Shown piece after piece: positions 34,257 to 42,282 of a DNA stretch of 64,000 nt. Both the position numbers and the translations under genes were made by a program. Each line of letters starts with the position of its first letter. Positions within the stretch are counted from its first letter, which is position 1. The notes beneath the pieces are model-generated. The model did not search any database. It was given only the letters and a program-made list of their open reading frames with translations, and was not told the origin of the DNA. The DNA is from Acidimicrobiia bacterium (GTDB lineage: Bacteria > Actinomycetota > Acidimicrobiia > Spongiisociales > Spongiisociaceae): assembly GCA_021296345.1 (NCBI GenBank), contig JAGWAN010000002.1:1-64000 (forward strand). Reading direction: 5' to 3'.

Positions 34257-34979
34257 GTGGACGCATCTCTGAGGGCCGATCTCGTCGCCCGCCTTGCCGG
34301 GGCAGGAGATCCCGACCGGGCGGAGGGCCAGCAGCGGTACATGAAATCGGAGCTTCCGTTTCACGGGGTACGGGTACCCGAGGTGCGACGCCTGGCCGGG
34401 GCGGTCATCAGAGACCATCCTCTCACGGACCCTGACGCCTGGGAGGGGACCGTCCTCGGAATATGGCGGGCGGCCACCCATCGGGAGCAGCGCTACGGAG
34501 CTATCGAATTGGCCTACGCCCGGCCCTACCGTGGGTGGCTGCGGCCCGACCGCCTGGCGATGGTGGAGGAGATGGTCGTCACGGGCGCCTGGTGGGACTA
34601 CGTGGATCAGCTGGCCGGCAAGCACATGGGCCACCTGCTCGCCACGTACCCGGGGGACGTCCGCCCGGTGCTGCTCTCCTGGGCGGAGGACGACGACATC
34701 TGGCGGCGCCGGACCGCGATCCTGGCCCAGCTCCGGTTCAAGGACCGCACCGACCCGGGCCTGCTGTTCGCCGTGATCGAACCTTCCATCGCCCGCAAGG
34801 AGTTCTTCCTGCGCAAGGCGATCGGGTGGGCGCTGCGGGAATACTCCAAGACCCGCCCGGAGGCGGTGACCCGTTACGTGGAGGCCAACCGCGGCCGGCT
34901 CTCCCCGCTCAGCAGGCGAGAGGCCATGAAGGCGCTGGCATCGAGGCGGCGTACCTCCGAGGGTTCACCGTCCCACTAA
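34257..34979 (+). CDS. AlkD-like DNA alkylation repair protein
   Basis: 240 residues, all-helical HEAT-like repeat protein. Family landmarks include the N-terminal QRYMKSELPFHGVRVPEVRRL, WWDYVDQLAGKHMGHLL and RRRTAILAQLRFKDRTD, then EFFLRKAIGWALREYSKTRP. AlkD-type glycosylases remove bulky alkylated bases without base flipping. A GTG start follows a tandem TCTGGCACAAT by only ~9 bases, suggesting a leaderless mRNA. The 3' end overlaps the convergent metalloprotease gene by 4 bp. Confidence 0.85.
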   Translation: MDASLRADLVARLAGAGDPDRAEGQQRYMKSELPFHGVRVPEVRRLAGAVIRDHPLTDPDAWEGTVLGIWRAATHREQRYGAIELAYARPYRGWLRPDRLAMVEEMVVTGAWWDYVDQLAGKHMGHLLATYPGDVRPVLLSWAEDDDIWRRRTAILAQLRFKDRTDPGLLFAVIEPSIARKEFFLRKAIGWALREYSKTRPEAVTRYVEANRGRLSPLSRREAMKALASRRRTSEGSPSH

Positions 34980-35905
34980 GACGGGTCGAAGCCGACCGTA
35001 AGACCCTCGTAGATGGGGTCGTAATAGCCGCCGCCGTCCAGGTAGTCGGGGTTCCATGTCTTGGATCCGGACGCGTCCCTCCGGTAGATGAAAGGTGATC
35101 GATGCAGCCGCTCCCGGTGGAAGCGGCCATCGCGACCGGAGGGGATGTCGGTTCCGCTCCCGTACTGGAGGAGGCCTTCGTCGCCGTAGGCCTCGTGTTG
35201 GGGGTCGCTATCGCGGTACTCGTGGCTGGCGTTGATCAGCTTGTGCCCGAGTTCATGGGCGACGGTCTTCCAGGACTGAGGTCTCCCCAGGTTGGTGAGG
35301 GTGATGACACCTCGCAGGTGGCGCGGGATCGTGTCCCGGTGCGTGTAGGCGGGGAAGGACAGGGCGTTGGTGGCAATGGTCTTCAACTGCCAGGTGCGTT
35401 CGTCGATCCGGTCATGGAAAGAGATGAAGACGTCCTCGAGGACCACGAGATGTATCCGGCGATCGTGGTCCGGTCCGTTGCCGATCACGCTCTCCAACGC
35501 CGCCAGAGCGGTGGAGGACAGCCTGGATGGCCGCTTCTGGCTTTCCTTGTACAGGTTGGCGTAGCGACCACGGGGCAGTTCTGAGCCCGGCGCCTCGGCA
35601 TGGAAGACGAGCAGCTCCGGGTCTACAAGCCCGGTCCGGACCGAGACGACGGCCAACTGGAGACCGACCAACGCGAAGATCCGTCGGGCCTCGAGCACGC
35701 CATCGATCACTGTTTCGAGTTCCACTCTCTGCCGGTGGGCCGGTTCCAGGTTCGACGGATGGAAGATGCCTATGTCGACGGTGGCCTGGCCGTCTTCCAG
35801 GTCGGCGTTCAAGGACTCCAAGTCGATCGGAACCGGGATCCCCCACCCGGATCGGTCCTCCGCGCTGTGCCCAGTCTGTGTAAGTTGGCCGCCATGAACG
35901 GACAT
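34976..35905 (-). CDS. Predicted zinc metalloprotease, HExxH type
   Basis: 309 residues from the ATG with GAGGA eight bases ahead; earlier in-frame starts exist. The motif VAHELGHKLINASHEYRDSD gives HExxH plus a further His, a zincin site. The upstream part is alpha/beta (VDIGIFHPSNLEPAHRQ, RRIHLVVLEDVFISFHDR). The C-terminus is Gly/Tyr/Asp-rich. No signal peptide or membrane helix is visible, so the location is unclear. I do not recognise a named family. Standalone, convergent with the AlkD-like gene. Confidence 0.65.
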   Translation of the reverse strand: MSVHGGQLTQTGHSAEDRSGWGIPVPIDLESLNADLEDGQATVDIGIFHPSNLEPAHRQRVELETVIDGVLEARRIFALVGLQLAVVSVRTGLVDPELLVFHAEAPGSELPRGRYANLYKESQKRPSRLSSTALAALESVIGNGPDHDRRIHLVVLEDVFISFHDRIDERTWQLKTIATNALSFPAYTHRDTIPRHLRGVITLTNLGRPQSWKTVAHELGHKLINASHEYRDSDPQHEAYGDEGLLQYGSGTDIPSGRDGRFHRERLHRSPFIYRRDASGSKTWNPDYLDGGGYYDPIYEGLTVGFDPS

Positions 35906-36042
35906 GGGTGTCCTCATTCCTGTACGCGGGAGCTTTGGCGCCATCCTACGTCGGGCCACGCTCCCGTACCGCTCGGGCGGTCTCCCGACTGCCCGCCGGG
36001 AGCTGACGGGTTACGCGAATCCGCCCGCGAGGGGTGGGACGG

Positions 36043-38112
36043 ATGACCACAGCGACCGCTGCGGGAGCTCGTAGGCCGTCGCTCGATGCCGCCGCCACCG
36101 GCGCGAACCTGCTCGACATAGAGAACTTGGCGGTCCGCTTCGACCTGGCCACCGAGACGATCCGCGCGGTTAGCGGCGTGAGCCTGACGGTCGCTCCCAG
36201 CGAGACCTTCGCCCTGGTCGGGGAGTCCGGTTCCGGGAAAAGCGTATCCATGCTCTCCGTCATGGGCCTGTTGCCCTCACCTCCCGCCACCGTGTCAGGG
36301 TCCATCCGGCTCGAGGGTCGCGAGGTCATCGGTATGCCGGCGAGGGAGTTGCGGCAATTCCGCGGCCGGGACGTGGCGATGGTCTTCCAGGAGCCGATGT
36401 CCTCGCTGAATCCTGTCCATCGGGTTGGTCGGCAGATCGGCGAGAGCCTCCGTATACATCGGGGCTTCACGAAGGCCGAGGCCCGGCGACGAGCGATCGA
36501 GCTCCTCGACCGGGTCGGCATACCGTCCGCTTCGGCGCGGGTCGACGACTATCCGCACGAGTTCTCGGGAGGTATGCGCCAGCGCGCCATGATCGCCATG
36601 GCCCTTGCGTGCGAGCCCAAGTTGCTCATCGCCGACGAACCGACCACGGCCCTTGACGTGACCGTCCAGGCCCAGATCGTCGATCTGGTGCGCGAGGTCC
36701 AGGACGAGTACCGGCTTGCGGTCGTGTGGATCACCCATGACCTCGGCGTCGTGGCCGAGATAGCCGATCGGGTGGCGGTCATGTACGCAGGTCGCATAGC
36801 CGAGATCGGTCCGGCCCACGAGATCTACCGGGCGACCCGCCATCCCTACACGTCCGGACTGCTCCGCTCGATCCCGCGGCTGGACCGGCCCGTCACCACC
36901 CGCCTAGCGGAGATTCCGGGTTCGCCCCTCCGCGTGGCCGAACAGCTGCGAGCATGCCCGTTCGACGCCAGGTGTCCCCTCGTGGGGGAGGGGTGCGGTG
37001 AGGCGCTTCCCGAGTTGGAGGAGGTGGGCCCCGACCGGCACGGCTCGGCTTGCATACACCATCACCAGATGGGCACCGACTCCGACCTGTGGTCGGAAGG
37101 ATCGGTGACGGGGGAGCACGCGATTTCGGGGCAGGACGGGGATGTGGTCGTCTCCGTCAGGGGGCTCAGGGTGCACTTCCCGGTGGTCCGGGGACTCGGC
37201 CGGTCCCGTTCGAGCGCTATACGGGCCGTGGATGGGGTCGACCTCGACGTGCGCCGCGGGCAGACCATTGGTGTGGTCGGGGAGAGCGGTTGCGGCAAGA
37301 CCACGCTCGGCCGGGCTCTCGTAGCGCTTGTCCGGCCCACCGCGGGCACGATCGACATCAACGGAGACCCGATCGACCATCGGAGCGGGAGGCATCGGAG
37401 AGTGGTGCAGATGATCTTCCAGGATCCGTTCTCCGCCATGAACCCGGGTATGCGGGTGGGGGATGTGATCGCCGAGCCCTTGCGTATCCATCGGCTCGGG
37501 ACCGCGGACGAGATGCGGGAACGGGTTTCCGAACTGCTCGCCCAGGTAGGGCTCCCATCCGACGCCGGCCGGAGGCACCCGCACGAGTTCAGCGGCGGGC
37601 AGCGGCAGCGGATCGCCGTTGCCCGCGCCCTGGCCGCCGATCCCGAGGTGATTATCTGCGACGAACCGGTCTCTTCCTTGGACGTCTCGGTCCAGGCCCA
37701 AGTCGTGAATCTACTGGCAGATGTACAGGCGGCAACGGGCATGGCCCTTGTCTTCATCGCCCATGACCTGGCGGTGGTGCGCCACGTCTCCCACGAGGTG
37801 GCCGTCATGTATCTGGGGGAGATAGTGGAGCGGGCGCCCCGCGACCGGATCTACAAGGCCCCCCTACACCCGTACACCAAGGCGCTGCTCGCCGCAGTGC
37901 CGTTTCCGGAGCCGGGCGTGAGGTCGACCCGGAGCGCCAAGCTGGAAGGGGACCTGCCCAGCCCGGCGGATCCCCCATCCGGTTGTCGCTTCCATACCCG
38001 CTGCCCGGTAGCGGTGGAGGGCCTGTGCTCGACCGTCAAACCCGAACTGCTAGAAGTGGCTCCCGGACGATGGGTCTCGTGCCACCTGGCCGTTGCGCCT
38101 GGTCGATCCTGA
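36043..38112 (+). CDS. Dipeptide/oligopeptide ABC importer, fused double ATPase (DppD-DppF)
   Basis: 689 residues with two complete ATPase modules. Module 1: Walker A GESGSGKSV, signature FSGGMRQRAMIAMAL, Walker B LLIADEPTTALDV. Module 2: GESGCGKTT, FSGGQRQRIAVARAL, VIICDEPVSSLDV. Each is followed by an oligo-HPY tail with Cys-rich CPFDARCP and CRFHTRCP. This fuses what are usually separate DppD and DppF proteins. The binding protein and two permeases follow on the same strand. The ATG is preceded by AGGGGTGGG. Confidence 0.93.
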   Translation: MTTATAAGARRPSLDAAATGANLLDIENLAVRFDLATETIRAVSGVSLTVAPSETFALVGESGSGKSVSMLSVMGLLPSPPATVSGSIRLEGREVIGMPARELRQFRGRDVAMVFQEPMSSLNPVHRVGRQIGESLRIHRGFTKAEARRRAIELLDRVGIPSASARVDDYPHEFSGGMRQRAMIAMALACEPKLLIADEPTTALDVTVQAQIVDLVREVQDEYRLAVVWITHDLGVVAEIADRVAVMYAGRIAEIGPAHEIYRATRHPYTSGLLRSIPRLDRPVTTRLAEIPGSPLRVAEQLRACPFDARCPLVGEGCGEALPELEEVGPDRHGSACIHHHQMGTDSDLWSEGSVTGEHAISGQDGDVVVSVRGLRVHFPVVRGLGRSRSSAIRAVDGVDLDVRRGQTIGVVGESGCGKTTLGRALVALVRPTAGTIDINGDPIDHRSGRHRRVVQMIFQDPFSAMNPGMRVGDVIAEPLRIHRLGTADEMRERVSELLAQVGLPSDAGRRHPHEFSGGQRQRIAVARALAADPEVIICDEPVSSLDVSVQAQVVNLLADVQAATGMALVFIAHDLAVVRHVSHEVAVMYLGEIVERAPRDRIYKAPLHPYTKALLAAVPFPEPGVRSTRSAKLEGDLPSPADPPSGCRFHTRCPVAVEGLCSTVKPELLEVAPGRWVSCHLAVAPGRS

Positions 38113-38229
38113 TCCCCGGCAGCCTCAGCATCCCCTGCCCACCGGCCCAGGCCAATTGAAGGCTTTCGGCCCTGCCGACTTTTGGCCCATACAGTATGAT
38201 GCAATTCCTCGGGATAGGGAGGCGGATCC

Positions 38230-40242
38230 ATGTCATTGGTACACCCCGTAGTTCATCGGCGCAGACGATCAAGCCGGAAGTGGAGGCTCGTCGCGCTGGT
38301 GGCGGCCCTTTCGCTGGTCGCCTTTGCGTGCGGTGACGGCGGCGAGGACACGTCGGCAGAAGAAGTGACCGCCGCGCAGGCACAGGCTGCAGCCGCCCAG
38401 TCCGACGCTGCCGCCGCCCAGTCCGAGGCGGTGTCGGCTCAGGCGGAGGCCGAAGCGGCGGCGGATGCACTCGCCCAGGCTCAAGCCGATCTGGAAGCCG
38501 CCCAGGCTGCGGCCGCCGCAGCTATGGAGGGGGACGAGGTCTCCCAGTCGGCGCTGGCAGACGCGCAGGCTGCCCTCGAGGAAGCCGAGCAAAGGGCCAC
38601 GGAGTCGGCCGAGGCTTCCCAGGAGGCGCTGGCCGCCGCGGAGTCCGCTCTCACAGAGGCCGAGCAGATGCTCGACGAGGCGATGATGGAGCAGGAGGCC
38701 GCCATGGGTCCCGTCAGAGTACGGGCGGCCGTCACCGGTGACGAGGCGTCCCTCAACCCGTACACCTACATCAGCGGCTTTCCGGGCTGGAACCTGCTCA
38801 TGCTCCAGTACGACTCGCTCATGCAGCTCGACGCCGACGGCATCCCGCAGCCATGGCTGGCGTCCAGCATCTCGGTCAACGAGGACCTGACGGAGTATTC
38901 CGTGACCCTGGTCGAGGGCGTCACTTGGCACGACGGGGAGCCCTTAACAGCCGACGATGTGGCCTTCAGCGTCAACTACTACATCAACAACGTCGAGGCG
39001 AGCCGGTTCGCCCGGGACCTCAGGGGCGTAGAGGACCTCGTTGTGACGGACGACCACAACGCGACCTTCGTTCTAGCCGGCCCGAACGCCGGCTTCGAAC
39101 TGGGCGCGCTCGCCGACGTTCCCATCATCCCGCGCCACATTTGGGAGGGAGTCGAACTCCCGTCCGAGCACGATTTCGGCGATACCAACATCGGGACCGG
39201 TCCGTACAAGCTGGTCAAGTACGTGGAGGGACAGAGTTACCGCTTCCAGGCCAATCCCGACTACTTCCGGGGAGCGCCTGCGGTTGACGAGCTGGTAGTG
39301 ATCGTCTTCGCCGACGACGCCGGCGCCCAGGCGGCGATCCGCGCCTATGCGGTGGACGTGATCTTCGAGCGGATTCCGCCCGAGCAGATCGATCTGCTCG
39401 ACGCCGAGGATTCGCTGGACGTCATCCTCGGGCCCGAGTTCACTACCCAGATGATCAATTACGACGCCTCGAAGCGCCCCTTCGACGACGTGGCGGTCCG
39501 GCAAGCCATCAACCTGGCCATGAACCGCCAGGACATCGTCGATACGGTCTTCCTGGGGGCGGCCACGATCGGCAGCCCGGGCTGGATCCATCCGGGCCAT
39601 CCGTCCTACAACGCGGATATCGGCACGGTCTACGACCCGGCAGCCGCCAATGCGCTGCTCGACGCGGGCGGTTACCTCGACAGCGATGGTGACGGCGTCA
39701 GGGAGTACGACGGGCAGCCGATGTCGTTCGAGATCATCACCAACGCCTCCGATTCGCTCCGGCTGCGGATAGCCGAGTTGACGGTGGAGATGCTGGCCGC
39801 GATCGGGATCGAGACGTCGGTTGCGGCGGTCGAGACCGCAACCTGGGAACAGGCTGTCTGGCCGGGATTCGACGTGAACAACGGGCGCAACTACGACATC
39901 GCGATGTGGGGCTGGTCGGCGCCCGTGCAGGCGGACCCGTTGCGCCTCCCGCAGCTGGTCGCCAGCGTGCCGGCCGGTGGGTTCCTGAACCTGACCGGTT
40001 ACGTCAACGCCGAGATGGACACCCTCTCCGCGGTGCTCGGCACAGAGCCCGACCCGGCGGAACGCAACGGGATCCTGGGCCGCATGCAGGAGATAATCGC
40101 CGAGGATCTGCCCTTCGTGCTTCTCCTCTATCCCGACGGCGCCTACGTCTACGACTCGACCGTCTACTCGGACTGGGAGTTCATCGCCGGGCAAGGCATC
40201 GTCAGCAAGCTGTCGTTGCTGCCACCATCCGCGCGCCCCTAG
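38230..40242 (+). CDS. ABC importer solute-binding lipoprotein (SBP_bac_5) with coiled-coil insert
   Basis: 670 residues. A basic N-terminus, a helix and the lipobox LVAFAC (Cys ~36) predict a lipoprotein. Residues ~45-155 form an Ala/Glu/Gln-rich heptad-like coiled coil (AQAQAAAAQSDAAAAQSEAV) uncommon in this family. The SBP domain starts near residue 160 and shows TVLVEGVTWHDGEPLTADDV-like and NIGTGPYKLVKYVEGQSYRF blocks. It should deliver peptides or similar solutes to the DppBC-like permeases downstream. The coiled coil may space the domain from the membrane or drive oligomerisation. Confidence 0.92.
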   Translation: MSLVHPVVHRRRRSSRKWRLVALVAALSLVAFACGDGGEDTSAEEVTAAQAQAAAAQSDAAAAQSEAVSAQAEAEAAADALAQAQADLEAAQAAAAAAMEGDEVSQSALADAQAALEEAEQRATESAEASQEALAAAESALTEAEQMLDEAMMEQEAAMGPVRVRAAVTGDEASLNPYTYISGFPGWNLLMLQYDSLMQLDADGIPQPWLASSISVNEDLTEYSVTLVEGVTWHDGEPLTADDVAFSVNYYINNVEASRFARDLRGVEDLVVTDDHNATFVLAGPNAGFELGALADVPIIPRHIWEGVELPSEHDFGDTNIGTGPYKLVKYVEGQSYRFQANPDYFRGAPAVDELVVIVFADDAGAQAAIRAYAVDVIFERIPPEQIDLLDAEDSLDVILGPEFTTQMINYDASKRPFDDVAVRQAINLAMNRQDIVDTVFLGAATIGSPGWIHPGHPSYNADIGTVYDPAAANALLDAGGYLDSDGDGVREYDGQPMSFEIITNASDSLRLRIAELTVEMLAAIGIETSVAAVETATWEQAVWPGFDVNNGRNYDIAMWGWSAPVQADPLRLPQLVASVPAGGFLNLTGYVNAEMDTLSAVLGTEPDPAERNGILGRMQEIIAEDLPFVLLLYPDGAYVYDSTVYSDWEFIAGQGIVSKLSLLPPSARP

Positions 40243-40276
40243 GCGCGCGACTCCGCGTAGTGGGGGTGAGTTGACG

Positions 40277-40378
40277 GGTTGAGACGGCGTATCGACGTCC
40301 GTCGGCTCACCCTCTGTCCGCAGCGGATCTGAGGCGGGTTCCGGTTGAGACGGCGTATCGACGTCCGTCGGCTCACCC
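40277..40378 (+). repeat. Perfect 36-bp direct repeat around the dppB start
   Basis: Copies at 40277-40312 and 40343-40378 are identical and 66 bp apart. The second contains the TTG start and first codons of the permease; the first would read the same 11 codons from a TTG and then reach a TGA in frame. It looks like a partial tandem duplication of the gene start. Confidence 0.93.
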
Positions 40379-41319
40379 AGTACGGGGTGGTCGTCGTGGT
40401 GGCGGTGACCCTCAACTTTCTGCTGCCCAGGCTCATGCCCGGCAACCCGCTGGTACTCATCGCGGGGGTGGACGTCGGGCTGCTGAGTCCTGAGGATCGA
40501 GCGGAGATCGTGGCCCGCGTGGGCTTGGACGCGCCCCTCTGGAAACAGTACCTCCGTTACTGGGGAGACATAGTCACGGGCGACTTCGGGTACTCGTTCC
40601 GGGCGAAACGGCCCATCGTCGACATGATCTGGTCTCGCCTCCCGTGGACCTTGCTGATCACGGGGTTGTCGCTGATCGTGTCGGCGGTGGTGGGGGTGAT
40701 CCTGGGTGCGATCTCAGCGTGGCGGAGGCGCACGAAGACCGACCTGGGCATGCTCACGGGGATGATCTCGATCGAGTCCCTGCCGTCCTTCTGGCTGGGC
40801 ATGGTGCTCATTTCGATCTTCGCCGTCCAGTGGGGCCTCCTGCCGTCGTTCGGCGCGGTGACCCAGGCGTCCGATCTTGTCGGGTGGGCTCACGCGTGGG
40901 ACATAATCAGCCATGCCATCCTGCCGGTGATCACCCTGTCGATCCTGGCGACGCCCGGCGTGTACATGACGATGCGGTACTCGATGCTGGAAACGCTGGG
41001 GGAGGACTACATCCGCACCGCGCGGGCCAAGGGCGCCGGCGAACGGCGGGTGCTGTTCGGGCACGTCGCCCGGAACACCATCGCCCCGGTGGTCACCGTG
41101 CTCGCCATCCGGCTCGGATTTGCCTTCGGCGGTACGGTGATAGTCGAGACGGTGTTCACCTACCCCGGACTGGGACGGCTCGTGTTCGAAGCGGTGTCAG
41201 GGCGGGACTATCCCGTGATGCAAGCAGCCTTCCTGGTGTTCACGGCGGCGGTGCTGGCGGCGAACCTGGTGGCCGACCTGCTTTATCCGCTGATCGATCC
41301 GAGGACCAGGACCTCGTGA
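40345..41319 (+). CDS. ABC importer permease, DppB type
   Basis: 324 residues with about six membrane helices. N-terminal helix YGVVVVVAVTLNFLLPRLMPGNP, the GDFGYSF segment, and the EAA loop ARAKGAGERRVLFGHVARN are typical of DppB/OppB. TTG start inside a repeated 36-bp sequence; no alternative ATG is close. The stop overlaps the next permease by 4 bp. Confidence 0.92.
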   Translation: MRRRIDVRRLTQYGVVVVVAVTLNFLLPRLMPGNPLVLIAGVDVGLLSPEDRAEIVARVGLDAPLWKQYLRYWGDIVTGDFGYSFRAKRPIVDMIWSRLPWTLLITGLSLIVSAVVGVILGAISAWRRRTKTDLGMLTGMISIESLPSFWLGMVLISIFAVQWGLLPSFGAVTQASDLVGWAHAWDIISHAILPVITLSILATPGVYMTMRYSMLETLGEDYIRTARAKGAGERRVLFGHVARNTIAPVVTVLAIRLGFAFGGTVIVETVFTYPGLGRLVFEAVSGRDYPVMQAAFLVFTAAVLAANLVADLLYPLIDPRTRTS

Positions 41320-42182
41320 CGGTTGCCGACCGCGGTGAGCGGGCTGCGAGGCGCGCCGCACGGCGGCAATCCCGTATCCCCACCTTGTTCGGGCTGACTG
41401 GTGGACTCATCGTGGGGGTCCTCATCTGTGGAGCGGTGTTCGCCCCCTGGCTGGCGCCCTACGACCCGACCGTGCGCGTGGCGACGCCCTTCCTGCCTCC
41501 CAGCGCGGACCACCTGCTCGGCACGAACGACATAGGCCAGGACCTACTCTCGGAAATGATCTTCGGAGCACGCGTATCGCTTGCGGTCGGACTGGTCGCC
41601 GCCACCGTCGCCCTCCTGATCGGGACCACGGTGGGGGTCGTGGCGGGCTATTACCCGAAGCGTCTGGGCTCGGCCATGATGCGGGGCGTCGACGTGATCC
41701 TGATCCTGCCGTTCCTGCCCCTGTTGATCGTGCTGGCCGCCTATCTCGGACGGAGCCTTCTCAACACGATCGTGGTGATCGGGGTGCTCATCTGGGCCGA
41801 GCCTGCCCGGATCATCCGTTCGCAGGTCCTGTCTCTGCGGTCGCGGGAATACGTGCTGGCGGCCCGTTCGATGGGGGCGCCGGACCGCTGGACGATCCTA
41901 CGGCATATCGTTCCCCGGACGGGGCTGCTGGCCACGGGATCCTTCGTGCGGGCGGTCTCGAATGCGATCCTGCTGGAGGCCGCCCTCAGCTTCCTCGGTC
42001 TCGGGGATCCCATCCAGAAGAGCTGGGGCTCGACACTGTTCTGGGCACAATCCCGGGGCGCCTTCCTGACCCCGGCTTGGAAGTGGTGGGTGATGCCCCC
42101 TGGCCTGCTCATCATGCTGGCCTCGCTCGGGTTCGCCCTGATCGCCTTCTCCCTGGAAGAACGGATCAACCCGCGGTTGTAA
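41316..42182 (+). CDS. ABC importer permease, DppC type
   Basis: 288 residues from a GTG. The N-terminal helix (GGLIVGVLICGAVFAPWLAPYDP) is followed by HLLGTNDIGQDLLSEMIFGARVSL, the DppC hallmark, and the EAA loop YVLAARSMGAPDRWTILRHIVPR. Pairs with the DppB-type protein to form the channel. About 100 bp separate it from a secreted-protein gene. Confidence 0.92.
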   Translation: MTVADRGERAARRAARRQSRIPTLFGLTGGLIVGVLICGAVFAPWLAPYDPTVRVATPFLPPSADHLLGTNDIGQDLLSEMIFGARVSLAVGLVAATVALLIGTTVGVVAGYYPKRLGSAMMRGVDVILILPFLPLLIVLAAYLGRSLLNTIVVIGVLIWAEPARIIRSQVLSLRSREYVLAARSMGAPDRWTILRHIVPRTGLLATGSFVRAVSNAILLEAALSFLGLGDPIQKSWGSTLFWAQSRGAFLTPAWKWWVMPPGLLIMLASLGFALIAFSLEERINPRL

Positions 42183-42282
42183 CGGCCAGTGGTTCCCTGG
42201 CTACCATCGAAGCCGGGTTTTCGAGGTGTCCGGTCGGCACGAGGCACCCATCCGGCAGTTGTCCGAAACAAGGGGGTTCGAG

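Noticed and set aside
32934-34634. Long minus-strand frame of 566 codons
   Set aside because: Only the part from 33680 down is protein-like and coupled to the small upstream gene; the rest is antisense to the small RNA element and the AlkD-like gene.
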